From Peptococcaceae bacterium (GTDB taxonomy: Bacteria > Bacillota > Peptococcia > Peptococcales > Peptococcaceae), in assembly GCA_017547685.1 (NCBI GenBank), contig JAFYPD010000068.1, positions 1 through 62,225 on the forward strand: 62,225 nucleotides of DNA, in the 5' to 3' direction. Below are positions 1-9,660 of the stretch, one piece after another. A program made the position numbers and the translations under genes. The notes below the pieces were generated by a model. It saw only the letters and a program-made list of their open reading frames with translations. It searched no databases and was not told the origin of the DNA. The first letter of the stretch is position 1, and the number at the start of each line of letters is the position of its first letter.

Positions 1-46
1 GTACCAGAATGGCTGCCATGATACCGATGGTAGTTTTCAAATCCAT
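1..46 (-). CDS. N-terminal fragment of an unidentified protein
   Basis: An ATG at 44-46 on the minus strand, with AGAGGTG just upstream, opens a frame that runs off the window. The 15 visible residues begin MDLKTTIGIMAAILV, a hydrophobic N-terminus that suggests a signal anchor or first membrane helix. It lies 54 bases downstream of mtaD in the same direction with no terminator between, so it is probably co-transcribed. Too little is visible to name it. Confidence 0.5.
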   Translation of the reverse strand, partial: MDLKTTIGIMAAILV

Positions 47-100
47 AAGACACCTCTACTATCCTATCACAAAGACTAGAAAAATTCAAGAACAACTGCT

Positions 101-1393
101 CTACAGCACATTGCGGGCAATGCGAGCTGTTTCGACCATGATTTTTTCCACGTCCATGGTCAGCACTTCGTAGTTTTTCATCAGCACGTTACCGTTTACG
201 ATGGTAGTTTTCACATCACTGCCCTGTGCAGAATATACCAGGTCGCTGACACTGTTATTCCACGGTGCAAAATGCGGTTTGTTGAGATCTACCAGAATCA
301 GGTCAGCCTTTTTGCCAGCTTCCAGTGTACCGATTTCATCGTCCCAGCGCAGTACTTTTGCACCGCCGATGGTTGCCAGCTGCAGGATACTATCAGCAGG
401 CAGCACAGTTGGATCCATCGCATTGACTTTTTGTACAAACGAGCAGATAGTCATTTCTTTAAACATGTTCAGCGTATTATTGCTGGAACATCCGTCGGTA
501 CCGATGCCAACGTTTAACCCGGCCCGCAGATATTTTGGAATGTTGGCAATACCGCTGGCCAGTTTCAGATTGCTGGACGGATTGTGTGCAATGCCTACAT
601 TGTGTTCTTTTAAGATGGCAATGTCGTTATCGTTTAAATATACGCTGTGGGCGGCCAGGGTTGGCAGTTCAAACACGCCTAAATCGTTCAGATACTCGGT
701 TGGTGTTTTGCCGTAGCCTTCGGCAATCTGGCGCTGTTCATCCAGTGTTTCTGCCAGATGCACGTGAATCCCTGCGTTGCAGCTTTTTGCCGCTTCCACA
801 ATTTTTTCTACATAGGCAGGCGGGCAGGTATACGGCGCATGGGGTGCAAACCACACTTTAATACGACCGTCGGCTGCGTTGTTAAAGTTTTCGTGCAGAC
901 GCACGTTTTTCTGAATATTTTTCAGTTCCGGGTCGGAAAATACCACGCATCCGCGGGACAGATTGGCACGCAGACCCGATTCTTCGGTCACGCGGGCAAC
1001 TTCATGCATGCTGTCATACATATCGGCAAAGGTGGTGGTACCGCTCTGAATCATTTCCACTGCAGCCAACGCACTGCCCCAGTAGATATATTCGTTGACA
1101 AATTTGGCTTCTGCCGGCCAGATTTTATCGTTGAGCCACGGCATCAGCTCCATATCATCGGCATAACTGCGCAGCAGGGTCATAGCTGCGTGGGTGTGGG
1201 TGTTTACCAGCCCCGGCATAGCAATGGTATTTCTGCCGTCGATGATTTCTGCGCCGGCCGCCTGTTCTTCACTTACCTGGCCAAGCACAGCAATTTTATC
1301 GTTTTCAATCAGAATATCGCCGGCAAATAATGGTGCGCCGGTCATGGTCAGAATCTGTGTATTGCGAATCCAGATTTTATGATTTACTGCCAT
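101..1393 (-). CDS. mtaD: 5-methylthioadenosine / S-adenosylhomocysteine deaminase
   Basis: A 430-residue amidohydrolase of the SAH/MTA deaminase family, which hydrolytically deaminates S-adenosylhomocysteine and 5-methylthioadenosine to the inosyl compounds in the cytosol. The metal-binding HTH is at residues 66-68 (in VNTHTHAAM). HAPYTCPP, the metal-ligand HVHLAETLDE and GIGTDGCSSNN with the catalytic Asp follow in the family order. Its ATG overlaps the ftsY stop by one base (TAATG), so translation is coupled to ftsY. The family is easily confused with other aminohydrolases such as guanine deaminase, but these motifs fit MtaD best. Confidence 0.9.
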   Translation of the reverse strand: MAVNHKIWIRNTQILTMTGAPLFAGDILIENDKIAVLGQVSEEQAAGAEIIDGRNTIAMPGLVNTHTHAAMTLLRSYADDMELMPWLNDKIWPAEAKFVNEYIYWGSALAAVEMIQSGTTTFADMYDSMHEVARVTEESGLRANLSRGCVVFSDPELKNIQKNVRLHENFNNAADGRIKVWFAPHAPYTCPPAYVEKIVEAAKSCNAGIHVHLAETLDEQRQIAEGYGKTPTEYLNDLGVFELPTLAAHSVYLNDNDIAILKEHNVGIAHNPSSNLKLASGIANIPKYLRAGLNVGIGTDGCSSNNTLNMFKEMTICSFVQKVNAMDPTVLPADSILQLATIGGAKVLRWDDEIGTLEAGKKADLILVDLNKPHFAPWNNSVSDLVYSAQGSDVKTTIVNGNVLMKNYEVLTMDVEKIMVETARIARNVL

Positions 1394-2655
1394 TATTTAC
1401 GCCCCCCGAATAATCCGCCGAAAAATCCTTTTTTGCGAGGTTTATCCCCTTCTTCTACATAATCGTCCAGGTCTTCTGCCAGCGGTGCATCCATATCATC
1501 CTGGGCATCCTGCTGGAAGTCATCCTGTAAATCTGCAATAAATTCTTCTACGTCTTCTTTCAGTTCCTGAACTTCTTCCTGAATATCTGCCTGCAGTTCA
1601 GCCACTTCTTCTTTGATATCCTGTTTCAGTTCTTCCAGTTCTACTTTAGCGTTTGCGGTCCATTCAGCAGCTTCCTGTTTCAGTTCTGCGACCTCTTCTT
1701 TCAGCGCTTCTACTTTTTCTGCCACTTCATCCTGCAGGCTTTCTTCATCGGAGAACAGCGCTTTGCCGAAGGCTTTTGCATCAAAGTATTCCATATTGTC
1801 GATGGCTTCGCCGGTACCAATCAGTTTTACCGGCAGGTCAAACTCGGAGCGAATCCCGATAACCACACCGCCTTTTGCAGTGCCGTCCAGCTTGGTTAAA
1901 ACCACGCCGGTCACGCCGGTGGCATCCCCGAAAATTTTTGCCTGCGAGATAGCATTCTGCCCGGTGGTGGCATCCAGCACCAGCAGCACCTCTTTTAAGC
2001 AGCCAGGCGCTTCGCGGTCAATCACTTTGCGCATTTTGCTCAGCTCGTTCATCAGGTTGGATTTGTTCTGTAAACGGCCGGCGGTATCCACAATCAGCAC
2101 GTCACATTTGCGGGATTTGGCTGCAGCGATGGCATCGAACACAACGGCGGCCGGGTCTGCCCCTTCCTGATGGCTGATGACATCACAGCCTACACGCTGG
2201 CCCCATACTTTCAGCTGTTCAGCGGCAGCGGCACGGAAGGTATCCCCTGCGCCTAAAATCACTTTGTGACCGTCCTGTTTGAGCAGATTGGCCAGTTTGC
2301 CGATGCTGGTGGTTTTGCCCACACCGTTTACCCCTACAACCAGAATAATATTCAGGCTGTCCGCATCTAAATCAAAGGATGCCACTTCATCGCCCATAAT
2401 TTTGGCAATTTCATCAACTAATGCATCTTTCAGCTGTTCTGCATATTTCAGTTTATCTGTTTTTTCCCGTTCGCGCAGCCGTTCCACCAGTTCAACAGCG
2501 GTATTTACCCCAACATCGCCCTGAATCAGCAGTTCTTCCAGTTCATCGTATAAATCGTCGTCAATTTCTTTGCCGGTGAAGCTGTCGAATAATTTTTCAA
2601 CGAAGCCTTTTCTGGTTTTGGACAAACTGTCGTTTAATTTCGAAAATAATCCCAT
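1393..2655 (-). CDS. ftsY: Signal recognition particle receptor FtsY with a C-terminal acidic tail
   Basis: A 420-residue SRP GTPase that docks SRP-ribosome complexes at the inner membrane. The start is the ATG at 2653-2655, preceded by GGAGGGAACAGGCA; an upstream in-frame start lacks a ribosome site. The NG domain shows GVNGVGKTTSIGKLA (G1), DTFRAAAAEQL, DTAGR and TKLDGTAKGG. The N-terminus is short (MGLFSKLNDSLSKTRKGF), without the long acidic A domain of E. coli. Instead about 115 residues after roughly residue 303 form a strongly acidic, heptad-like tail rich in EEV, ELK and DIQ units. The tail ends in a basic/aromatic patch (PRKKGFFGGLFGGRK). Gene order rnc-smc-ftsY is the common Firmicute one. 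Confidence 0.95.
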   Translation of the reverse strand: MGLFSKLNDSLSKTRKGFVEKLFDSFTGKEIDDDLYDELEELLIQGDVGVNTAVELVERLREREKTDKLKYAEQLKDALVDEIAKIMGDEVASFDLDADSLNIILVVGVNGVGKTTSIGKLANLLKQDGHKVILGAGDTFRAAAAEQLKVWGQRVGCDVISHQEGADPAAVVFDAIAAAKSRKCDVLIVDTAGRLQNKSNLMNELSKMRKVIDREAPGCLKEVLLVLDATTGQNAISQAKIFGDATGVTGVVLTKLDGTAKGGVVIGIRSEFDLPVKLIGTGEAIDNMEYFDAKAFGKALFSDEESLQDEVAEKVEALKEEVAELKQEAAEWTANAKVELEELKQDIKEEVAELQADIQEEVQELKEDVEEFIADLQDDFQQDAQDDMDAPLAEDLDDYVEEGDKPRKKGFFGGLFGGRK

Positions 2656-2745
2656 TGCCTGTTCCCTCCATTGTATGATTTGATAAATATTGTTTGACAA
2701 AAGTATTCTATCTTATTATCATATTGCTTTTTTATCTGAGTATCC

Positions 2746-5700
2746 TCACGCGTAATCGCTGACTTTCACCGACATCAGCCTGGATACACCTTTGTTTTCC
2801 ATGGCAACGCCGTAGAGCACATCAGCTGCCTCCATGGTGCCTTTGCGGTGCGAGATGATTAAAAACTGTGTTTTTTCTGCATATTCGCGAATAAAGCGTG
2901 CAAAACGGTCAATATTCACATCGTCCAGCGCCGATTCAATTTCGTCCAGAATACAGAACGGACTTGGTTTTACAGTCAGCAGTGAGAATAACAGCGCGAT
3001 GGCTGTCATGGCACGCTCGCCGCCGGAAAGCAGGGTCAGCACCTGTTCTTTTTTGCCTGGCGGCTGGGCCACAATCTCGATGCCGGTTAAAAGATAATCT
3101 TCCGGGTCTGACAGTTCCAGATGAGCCTGTCCGCCGCCAAACATCGACTGGAACACTTCACTGAACCGGGCGTTTACCTCTTTGTAGGTTTCGGCAAACT
3201 TCTGCGCCATAATCTTTTCCATTTCCTGAATGACTTTGTTCAGGGCCTGTTTTGCATCCTGCAGGTCGGTAATCTGACTGCGCAGAAATTCCAGACGCTG
3301 TTTCACCTGTTCGTATTCTTCGATAGCAGTGAAGTTGATTTCACCTAGCTTGTTCAGCTGATTTTTCAGCTGCTGAATCCGTTTCTGAACCTGCGGAATA
3401 TGTTCCAGCGTTACGGCTTTTTCCTGCGCTTCTTCGTAGGTGCAGTTAAAATTCTGTGCCAGACGGCGGTATCCGCCGGCCAGATAGCCCTGAATCTTGT
3501 TCAGGTTCAGCTCCAGCTGATATTTCTGTTCCCGGAGCTGGTCGGTACTCTGGCGCTGTGTTTTTACGCTTTCCTCCAACGCGCCAATGCGTTCCATCTG
3601 CTGCTGGCGGATTTCCCGGTAAGCCAGCAGAGTCTGGTTCTGCGCGGATAACTGTTCCTGTTCCTGCACAATCATCTGCTGATTTTCACCAATATCTTTC
3701 TGATACTGTTCTTTGCGATACTGCAGCTGACCGTATTCGACCTCTTTCTGCTGCAGAGTATTCTGCAGGCCAGCAAAGCGCTGCCGCTCCTCTCTGGCCT
3801 GCTGGTCAAGCAGTTCCCAGCGCTGCTGGGCGGTGGCAAGCTGAATGCCGTTCTGATTATACGCATCCTGTAACGCTTTCTGATTCTGCTGCACAGTCTG
3901 CAGCTGTTCTTTCAAAGATTCACCCTGCTGATTCAGTGCCTGCTCCTGTGCGGCAAGCGCCTGTCTGCGGGCTGTTTCTTCTTCCAGCTGTATTTTCTGG
4001 TTCTGCAGCAGAGTTTCCTGCTCTTTTAAGCTGAACTGTTCCAGACGGATCTCGTTCTGCAAACGTTTTTCCTCTTTATCCTGCTGGGCCAGCTGCTGGT
4101 CGAGCTGAGCAGCACGGCGGATAAATTCTTCATCCCGGCTGCGCAGTTCAGTGACAGCCTGTTTTTTCTGGCCGGTTTGGGCGTAGTAATCATCCAGCTC
4201 CTGATTCTGCCGTGCCATCTGGTCGGCCAGCTGTTTTACCGCTTCTTCCAGCTCGGCAATCTGACGCTGACGGGCCAGCAGTCCGCCCCGTTCTTTGTCG
4301 TGGTTCCCGCCGGTTAAAGCCCCGCCCGGTGTCACCAGTTCGCCGTCCAGCGTCACCATGCGATGGCTGAACCCCCGTTTTTTGCCGATGGCCACCGCCG
4401 ACGGCAGATCTGCAACCACCCACACCTTGCCTAACAGGTGCAGCATGATTTTTTCGTATGGTTCGTCAAATTCTATCAAATCCACGGCAAGCCCCAGCAC
4501 ATTTTCCTCTTTGCTGAGGTCCTCCTCTGCCCGCTGGCCTTTTACGGTGTTCAGCGGCAGGAAGGTTGCCCGTCCTTTTTTCTGCTCTTTTAAATACTGA
4601 ATGGCAGCCTGTGCCTGTTTATCATCTGCGGTAACGATATTCTGCAGGCTGACGCCCATGGTTGTCTCGATGGCTTTCTCCAGATGCTGCGGCACGGTAA
4701 TCAGCTGGCTGACCGTACCGATGATGCCCTGCAGTTTACCGCGGTTTTTCTGTTCCAGCACCGATTTTACCCCGTACTGGTAGCCTTCGCCGCTCTCTTC
4801 CAGCTCTTTCAGCGCTTTGGCTTTAGACTGCTTATCCTGCCAGGCGGTCTGGGTTTCGGTCAGAGCCTGGCGCATCAGAAACTGCTGGCGTTTGCGCTGT
4901 TCAATCTCGTGTTCCAGTGCTGCAATTGTCTCGCTGTGTTTTTTCTGTTCCGCCTGCTGCTCTTCCAGCTGGGACAGTAAATCACGGCCGTCGGCTTTCT
5001 GTTTTTCCAGCTGCTGTTCTAAATCGGCAATTTTCTGCTCGATTTTTTCCCGGCTGCGTCCTCCGCCGGACACATCCTGTTCCAAGCGCTGCAGCAGGTT
5101 ATGGTTGCGGGCCTGTTCCTGCATATTGGAGAATACCTCATTTTTGTGCCGTTCCTGCTGCTGTTCGATTTGGGCAAGCTGCAGTTCCATCCGGCGCAGC
5201 TCTTTATCCTGTTCCAGCACCACAGTCTGCTGCTGGCGGAACAGCTGCTCGGCCTCACCGGCCTGGTTCTGTTTTTCCTGCATGCCGGTCTGAAGCGTCT
5301 GTACTTCTGTTTTCTGTGCTTCCAGTTCCCCTGCCAGGCGGCTCATCTGCTCTGCTGTGTTGTCTAACAGCTGCTGACTGGCACTCATCTGGTTGCTGCG
5401 CCGTTCCAGCTGATTCTGTAAATCGTAAAAGGCCTGCTGCTGTTCCTGATACATGGCCTCCTGCTGCTGAGATTCAAACCGCAGCTGTGTCAATTCGGCC
5501 TCCTGCCCCGATAATACGGCGGCCTGCTGCGCCATCTGGTCTACCATCTGCTGTTTTGCGCTCAGCAGCTGTTTTTCCTGTGCCTGATTGCGGGCAATAT
5601 CGTGTACTTCCAGCGATAATTCCAGCCTGTCAAGCTCTTCCTTGCCGGCATGGTACTGTTTTGCCTTTTCGGCCTGTTCCCCCAGCGGGCCCACCCGCTC

Positions 5701-6297
5701 GTCCAGCTCGGTGATGATATCCTCCACACGAACCAGATGTTCCTCGGTGTCTTTCAATTTGCGCTCTGCTTCCCGCTTGCGGTATTTGTATTTGATAATC
5801 CCTGCCGCTTCCTCAATTAACCCGCGGCGGTCTTCCGGTCTCAGCGACAGAATCTCGTCCACTTTCCCCTGGCTGATAATGGATAGCCCTTCGCGGCCCA
5901 GCCCGGTATCCATGAATAATTCCTGAATATCTTTCAGACGGCTCGGCGATTTGTTAATCAGGTATTCGCTCTCGCCGGAGCGGTACAATCGGCGGGATAC
6001 CGTGACTTCCTCAAAATCCAGATCAAAAATGCGGGCGCTGTTGTCCAGCGTCAGAGAAACCTGGGCCATCCCCAGCGGGCGGCGGTCATTACTGCCGGCA
6101 AAAATCACGTCTTCCATTTTGCTGCCGCGCAGATTTTTGACGCTCTGTTCGCCCAGTACCCAGCGGATGCTGTCTACCACATTGGACTTCCCACTGCCAT
6201 TAGGCCCTACAATAGCCGTAATTCCACTGGGAAATTCAAACTCCACCTTGTCTGCAAAAGACTTAAACCCCTGAATCTCCAGTCTTTTTAAGTACAT
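2746..6297 (-). CDS. smc: Chromosome segregation protein SMC
   Basis: A 1183-residue SMC ATPase, the core of the condensin-like SMC-ScpAB complex that compacts and segregates the chromosome. Walker A is GPNGSGKSNVVD near residue 35. Two long Gln/Glu-rich coiled coils flank a hinge around residues 515-650. The C-terminal head has the signature LLSGGERAMTAIALLFS and Walker B FCILDEIESALDD. The ATG at 6295-6297 has AGAGGTG five bases upstream; an in-frame GTG two codons earlier falls inside the spacer and is unlikely to be used. The very high Gln content of the arms creates many long antisense open frames, which are shadows. Confidence 0.97.
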   Translation of the reverse strand: MYLKRLEIQGFKSFADKVEFEFPSGITAIVGPNGSGKSNVVDSIRWVLGEQSVKNLRGSKMEDVIFAGSNDRRPLGMAQVSLTLDNSARIFDLDFEEVTVSRRLYRSGESEYLINKSPSRLKDIQELFMDTGLGREGLSIISQGKVDEILSLRPEDRRGLIEEAAGIIKYKYRKREAERKLKDTEEHLVRVEDIITELDERVGPLGEQAEKAKQYHAGKEELDRLELSLEVHDIARNQAQEKQLLSAKQQMVDQMAQQAAVLSGQEAELTQLRFESQQQEAMYQEQQQAFYDLQNQLERRSNQMSASQQLLDNTAEQMSRLAGELEAQKTEVQTLQTGMQEKQNQAGEAEQLFRQQQTVVLEQDKELRRMELQLAQIEQQQERHKNEVFSNMQEQARNHNLLQRLEQDVSGGGRSREKIEQKIADLEQQLEKQKADGRDLLSQLEEQQAEQKKHSETIAALEHEIEQRKRQQFLMRQALTETQTAWQDKQSKAKALKELEESGEGYQYGVKSVLEQKNRGKLQGIIGTVSQLITVPQHLEKAIETTMGVSLQNIVTADDKQAQAAIQYLKEQKKGRATFLPLNTVKGQRAEEDLSKEENVLGLAVDLIEFDEPYEKIMLHLLGKVWVVADLPSAVAIGKKRGFSHRMVTLDGELVTPGGALTGGNHDKERGGLLARQRQIAELEEAVKQLADQMARQNQELDDYYAQTGQKKQAVTELRSRDEEFIRRAAQLDQQLAQQDKEEKRLQNEIRLEQFSLKEQETLLQNQKIQLEEETARRQALAAQEQALNQQGESLKEQLQTVQQNQKALQDAYNQNGIQLATAQQRWELLDQQAREERQRFAGLQNTLQQKEVEYGQLQYRKEQYQKDIGENQQMIVQEQEQLSAQNQTLLAYREIRQQQMERIGALEESVKTQRQSTDQLREQKYQLELNLNKIQGYLAGGYRRLAQNFNCTYEEAQEKAVTLEHIPQVQKRIQQLKNQLNKLGEINFTAIEEYEQVKQRLEFLRSQITDLQDAKQALNKVIQEMEKIMAQKFAETYKEVNARFSEVFQSMFGGGQAHLELSDPEDYLLTGIEIVAQPPGKKEQVLTLLSGGERAMTAIALLFSLLTVKPSPFCILDEIESALDDVNIDRFARFIREYAEKTQFLIISHRKGTMEAADVLYGVAMENKGVSRLMSVKVSDYA

Positions 6298-6327
6298 GTA
6301 CACACCTCTTTTCTGTCGGATGGTTTC

Positions 6328-7044
6328 TTACTGCTCGATAATCCCCAGTTTAATCAGGGTTCGGCAGGCTGCCGTCTGTTCTGCTTCTTTCTTGGTTTTG
6401 CCTTCGCCTTCTGCACACACTTCTCCGTTGATGCGCACGCAGGCAGTAAATTTTTTGGCGTGATCCGGTCCTTCCTCACGGATAATCTCATAGCTGATAG
6501 TATCATCTCTGTGGCGCTGCACCACTTCCTGCAGCTGGGTTTTGTAATCCCCGTAATGTCCTTTGCGAACCTGCTCCAGCTCCGGACGGATGTTTTTTAA
6601 AATCAGCGGGCGAACTGCATCAATGCCCAGTTCCAGATAAATAGCGCCTACCATAGCCTCCCACGCATCAGCCAGATTGGACGACCGGTCGGCACCGCCG
6701 CATCCCCGTTCTCCTTTACCGATGAGCAGATATTCGCCCAGCGATACACGGCGGGCTGCACTGGCCAGACTACTCTCACAAACCAGCGCTGCACGCATTT
6801 TAGTCAGCTCTCCTTCCGGCTTGTGCGGGAATTCTTCAAACAGATACTGGCCCACAACCAGATCCACCACCGCATCACCTAAAAACTCCAGTCGCTGGTT
6901 GTTCACCAGTTCGCTGCTGCCCTCTTTTTCCAGCAGGAACGACGGATGGGTCAGGGCCATACTCAGTTGTTCCAGATCTCGCATATTAATATTCAGTCGA
7001 TGCAGCAGGCGCTGCAGATGGGCTTTTCTTTTCTGCGGAATCAT
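6328..7044 (-). CDS. rnc: Ribonuclease III
   Basis: A 238-residue double-strand-specific endoribonuclease that processes rRNA precursors and structured mRNAs. The catalytic signature NQRLEFLGDAVVDLVVGQYL is present, with the downstream Asp/Glu pair (SNLADAWEAMVGAIYLELG). A C-terminal double-stranded-RNA-binding domain occupies about residues 160-235 (YKTQLQEVVQRH to TKKEAEQTAA). It is the first gene of the rnc-smc-ftsY-mtaD run, 30 bases ahead of smc. The start has a GAGAGGAAG ribosome site. Confidence 0.96.
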   Translation of the reverse strand: MIPQKRKAHLQRLLHRLNINMRDLEQLSMALTHPSFLLEKEGSSELVNNQRLEFLGDAVVDLVVGQYLFEEFPHKPEGELTKMRAALVCESSLASAARRVSLGEYLLIGKGERGCGGADRSSNLADAWEAMVGAIYLELGIDAVRPLILKNIRPELEQVRKGHYGDYKTQLQEVVQRHRDDTISYEIIREEGPDHAKKFTACVRINGEVCAEGEGKTKKEAEQTAACRTLIKLGIIEQ

Positions 7045-7088
7045 ACTGCCACTTCCTCTCTTATCTCATCTATTTGTATAATCTATAT

Positions 7089-7116
7089 TGTAATTCTGTA
7101 AACTTTGTATTATAAT
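7089..7116 (+). promoter_or_regulatory. Sigma-A type promoter for the NifX-like gene
   Basis: TTGTAA at 7089-7094 and TATAAT at 7111-7116 are 16 bases apart. They lie 43 bases upstream of the ATG at 7159, whose ribosome site is CAGGGGGAA. The TATAAT region is nearly symmetric, so a divergent promoter for rnc may overlap it, but no convincing minus-strand -35 box is visible. Confidence 0.6.
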
Positions 7117-7158
7117 AAAGGCAACCTTTAATTTACTATACTTCAGGGGGAATTAATC

Positions 7159-7512
7159 ATGAAAATCTGTTTACCAACTCGTGACGGCGTGATCGATGCA
7201 CATTTCGGTCACTGTGACCACTACACCATCTACACCATCGAAAATCGTCAGATTGTTGCCGAAGAATCCATGGCATCTCCAGAAGGCTGCGGCTGCAAAT
7301 CCGGTATCGCTCCGATACTGGCACAGGCCGGCGTTATGGTGATGTTAGGCGGCAATATGGGTGACGGCGCGAAAAATGTGCTGAACGCAAACGGTATCGA
7401 AGTAGTCCGCGGCTGCTCCGGCCCTGTCCGTGAAGTTGCAGAAGCCTGGCTGCGCGGTGAACTGAAAGACAATCTGGTTGCCTGTGATCATCACGACTGC
7501 GACCATCACTAA
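7159..7512 (+). CDS. NifX/NifB-type dinitrogenase iron-molybdenum cofactor biosynthesis domain protein
   Basis: A 117-residue protein of the Nitro_FeMo-Co (NifX/NafY/VnfX) family. It has the N-terminal strand KICLPTRDGVIDAHFGHCDHYTIY, a central CGCKSGIAPILAQAGVMVMLGGNMGDGAKN and a C-terminal histidine/cysteine cluster (CDHHDCDHH) that probably binds metal. In genomes without nitrogenase these small proteins are found near Mrp/NBP35 and other Fe-S genes, and their exact role is unclear. No nif structural genes are visible. It is transcribed alone and ends 20 bases from a convergent gene, with no obvious terminator between them. Confidence 0.85.
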   Translation: MKICLPTRDGVIDAHFGHCDHYTIYTIENRQIVAEESMASPEGCGCKSGIAPILAQAGVMVMLGGNMGDGAKNVLNANGIEVVRGCSGPVREVAEAWLRGELKDNLVACDHHDCDHH

Positions 7513-7532
7513 GTTGTACAATCTGCAGAGGG

Positions 7533-8039
7533 TTACATCTGTGTGATGACCCAGGGCAGGAAATACGAAACGAAACACATAATCACTGTGGCCATGCCTA
7601 AACCGAGGATAATCGGCGGCATGGCTCTTTTTATGCTGATATTCAGCATAGAGGCAATCAGTGCCCCGGTCCACGCCCCGGTGCCCGGCAGCGGAATTCC
7701 TACAAAAAACAGCAGTCCCCAGAATTCATACTTCCGGATAGTGTCACTTTTCCCCATGGCTTTGCGCTCCAGCTTTTCCACCAGCGGACGGAACAGCGAA
7801 GTCTGCCGTAGCCAGTTAAAAACCGGACGAATCAGCAATAAAATAAATGGCAGCGGAATCAGATTTCCCACAAAGCAGATGCAGACGGCCTCCACGATAG
7901 GAATCCCATACAGCGCTGATGCAATCAGCCCGCCTCGCAGTTCCAGAACAGGCATCATGGACAGCAGAAACACAACCAGCTCTCCAGGCAGCCTGTCAGC
8001 AAATAATGTTGTAAACCAGTTAACCAGCGATTCTACCAT
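7533..8039 (-). CDS. Small multi-drug export (COG2426-type) membrane protein
   Basis: A 168-residue integral membrane protein matching the putative small multi-drug export family. Several hydrophobic segments are visible (LVVFLLSMMPVLELRGG, VEAVCICFVGNLIPLPFILLLI, FWGLLFFVGIPLPGTGAWTGAL, MATVIMCFVSYFLPWVI). The conserved PVLELRGG and GIPLPGTGAWTG loops are the family signature. The transport function is assigned by family name only and the substrate is not known. A GGGGGT ribosome site precedes the ATG. Its 3' end converges on the NifX-like gene. Confidence 0.8.
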   Translation of the reverse strand: MVESLVNWFTTLFADRLPGELVVFLLSMMPVLELRGGLIASALYGIPIVEAVCICFVGNLIPLPFILLLIRPVFNWLRQTSLFRPLVEKLERKAMGKSDTIRKYEFWGLLFFVGIPLPGTGAWTGALIASMLNISIKRAMPPIILGLGMATVIMCFVSYFLPWVITQM

Positions 8040-8139
8040 TTCGAACCCCCATTTCTACATACCATCATATTTTATCATAAATTGCACAGCCAGACAATTC
8101 CAAGCAGGAAAAATCTTATTTTTTGATAGGATTTCCTCT

Positions 8140-9660
8140 CTAGTATTCCTTCTTTCTACCGGTTAAATCAGAAATCTGACCGGTTATCAGCAGAAAAAGC
8201 AGATACAGGCATCCGCCCACTCCCATGGCCAGCAGCAGAATGATATTATATTCCATCTGAAAGGACGACACTCCTCTAATCACAGCCAGCATACCCGCAC
8301 TGCCAGCCACCGGCAGCATCATTTCTCTCCAGCTCATGCGAATCTGCACGTTACGGCTTAAAGCTGCCAGATTCAGCAGGCACTGCAGGCCGTAACCCAG
8401 CACCATTCCGCCTGCAATACCGATACTGCCCCATTCCAGTATACGGATACAGTAATACATGCCGATCAGTTTGGCAGCCGAACCCATAAAATTATTGACA
8501 AACACCGTTTTTGTCTGTCCCAGCCCCTGCAGGATTCCCACCACCGTCTGCTCCAGATACATAAATACAGCGCCGAACGACAGCATCCGCATCATGGCAC
8601 CCAGCCCTTCAATATGAAACAGAATGCGGCACAATTGCTCACCGTATACATAGATGACCAGAATCACCGGCAGACTGAACATCCAGGTAATGCGCACCGA
8701 CTGCCGGCAGCGCTGCTCCAGAGTGCGCTGATTTTTTGCGGCATCGGCCTCGGAAACAGCCGGAATCAGAGCCGTTGCCAGGGCCCCGGTCAAAACGGTG
8801 GGGATGGTGATCAAACTGACTGCCACACCGGAAAACTGCCCGTAAATGCCTGCCGCCTGGCTGGCATTGTACCCGACCGCCATCAGGCAGAACGGAACCA
8901 GACTGGCCTCGATGGCCATATCCACACTGCTGGTCAGCCGAGTAAAGGTAGTAGGCAGTCCTAACGCCACTAAATCGGGCAGAACCGAATTGTTTTTGCG
9001 GGTAGGGCTCCCTGCTTTCCGTTTTTGTTTATGCCGTGTATAGAGATAAAAGCCCCAGAGAAGAATCAAACCGCCCAGCTCACCCAGCATGGCAGCTGCC
9101 GCCAGCCCCATAGCCAGCGAAATCACATCGCGGGGACAGACCCAGACAATCAGAATCAGCCCGCTCACCACACGGATTACCTGTTCTGCCACCTGCCCCA
9201 GTGACGGATAAATCATCTGCTGCATACCCTGAAAGTAGCCCCGCATCACCGAAGAAAATGGCACAATGAGGATACCAGGAATCAGCACACAAAAACAGCG
9301 CGCCACCCGGTCTTCGGTACCCAGCAGCGCAAACAGCCGGGGCAGCAAAAAAACTGCCGCTGCAAGACCGCACAGGCTGAGGATGCCTACCAGCAGAAAA
9401 GCCGTTCGCATCATGGAGGTAATCTGCCATTCCTTCCCCCGAGATACATACTCAGCGGTCAGTTTGGCGATGGCCACCGGCATACCGGCCGTGGCCAGCA
9501 CCACCAGAATAATATAGAACGGAAAACTCATATTGAGCAGCCCCACCGCTTCGGTGCCGGCAAAACGCACAATCAGCATCTGATACGCAAAGCCCAGCCC
9601 TCGCAGCAGGATACTGGTGACCAGCAGAATTAATGTGCCTTGCAGAAATTTATTTTTCAT
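8140..9660 (-). CDS. Polysaccharide/lipid flippase of the SpoVB-MurJ (MOP) family
   Basis: A 506-residue MOP-superfamily flippase with about 14 hydrophobic helices. It begins LQGTLILLVTSILLRGLGFAYQ, then AGTEAVGLLNMSFPFYIILV, and contains the SpoVB-type central helices SLITIPTVLTGALATALIPAVSEA. Members flip lipid-linked cell-wall or sporulation precursors across the membrane. Annotation as stage V sporulation protein B is usual, but the same fold occurs in non-sporulating Firmicutes, so sporulation should not be inferred. It is divergent from the EF-G-like gene. Confidence 0.85.
   Translation of the reverse strand: MKNKFLQGTLILLVTSILLRGLGFAYQMLIVRFAGTEAVGLLNMSFPFYIILVVLATAGMPVAIAKLTAEYVSRGKEWQITSMMRTAFLLVGILSLCGLAAAVFLLPRLFALLGTEDRVARCFCVLIPGILIVPFSSVMRGYFQGMQQMIYPSLGQVAEQVIRVVSGLILIVWVCPRDVISLAMGLAAAAMLGELGGLILLWGFYLYTRHKQKRKAGSPTRKNNSVLPDLVALGLPTTFTRLTSSVDMAIEASLVPFCLMAVGYNASQAAGIYGQFSGVAVSLITIPTVLTGALATALIPAVSEADAAKNQRTLEQRCRQSVRITWMFSLPVILVIYVYGEQLCRILFHIEGLGAMMRMLSFGAVFMYLEQTVVGILQGLGQTKTVFVNNFMGSAAKLIGMYYCIRILEWGSIGIAGGMVLGYGLQCLLNLAALSRNVQIRMSWREMMLPVAGSAGMLAVIRGVSSFQMEYNIILLLAMGVGGCLYLLFLLITGQISDLTGRKKEY

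Noticed and set aside
4917..5714. 265-codon plus-strand frame inside smc
   Set aside because: Antisense shadow of the Gln/Glu-rich coiled coil; Pro/Ala/Ser-rich translation, no ribosome site.
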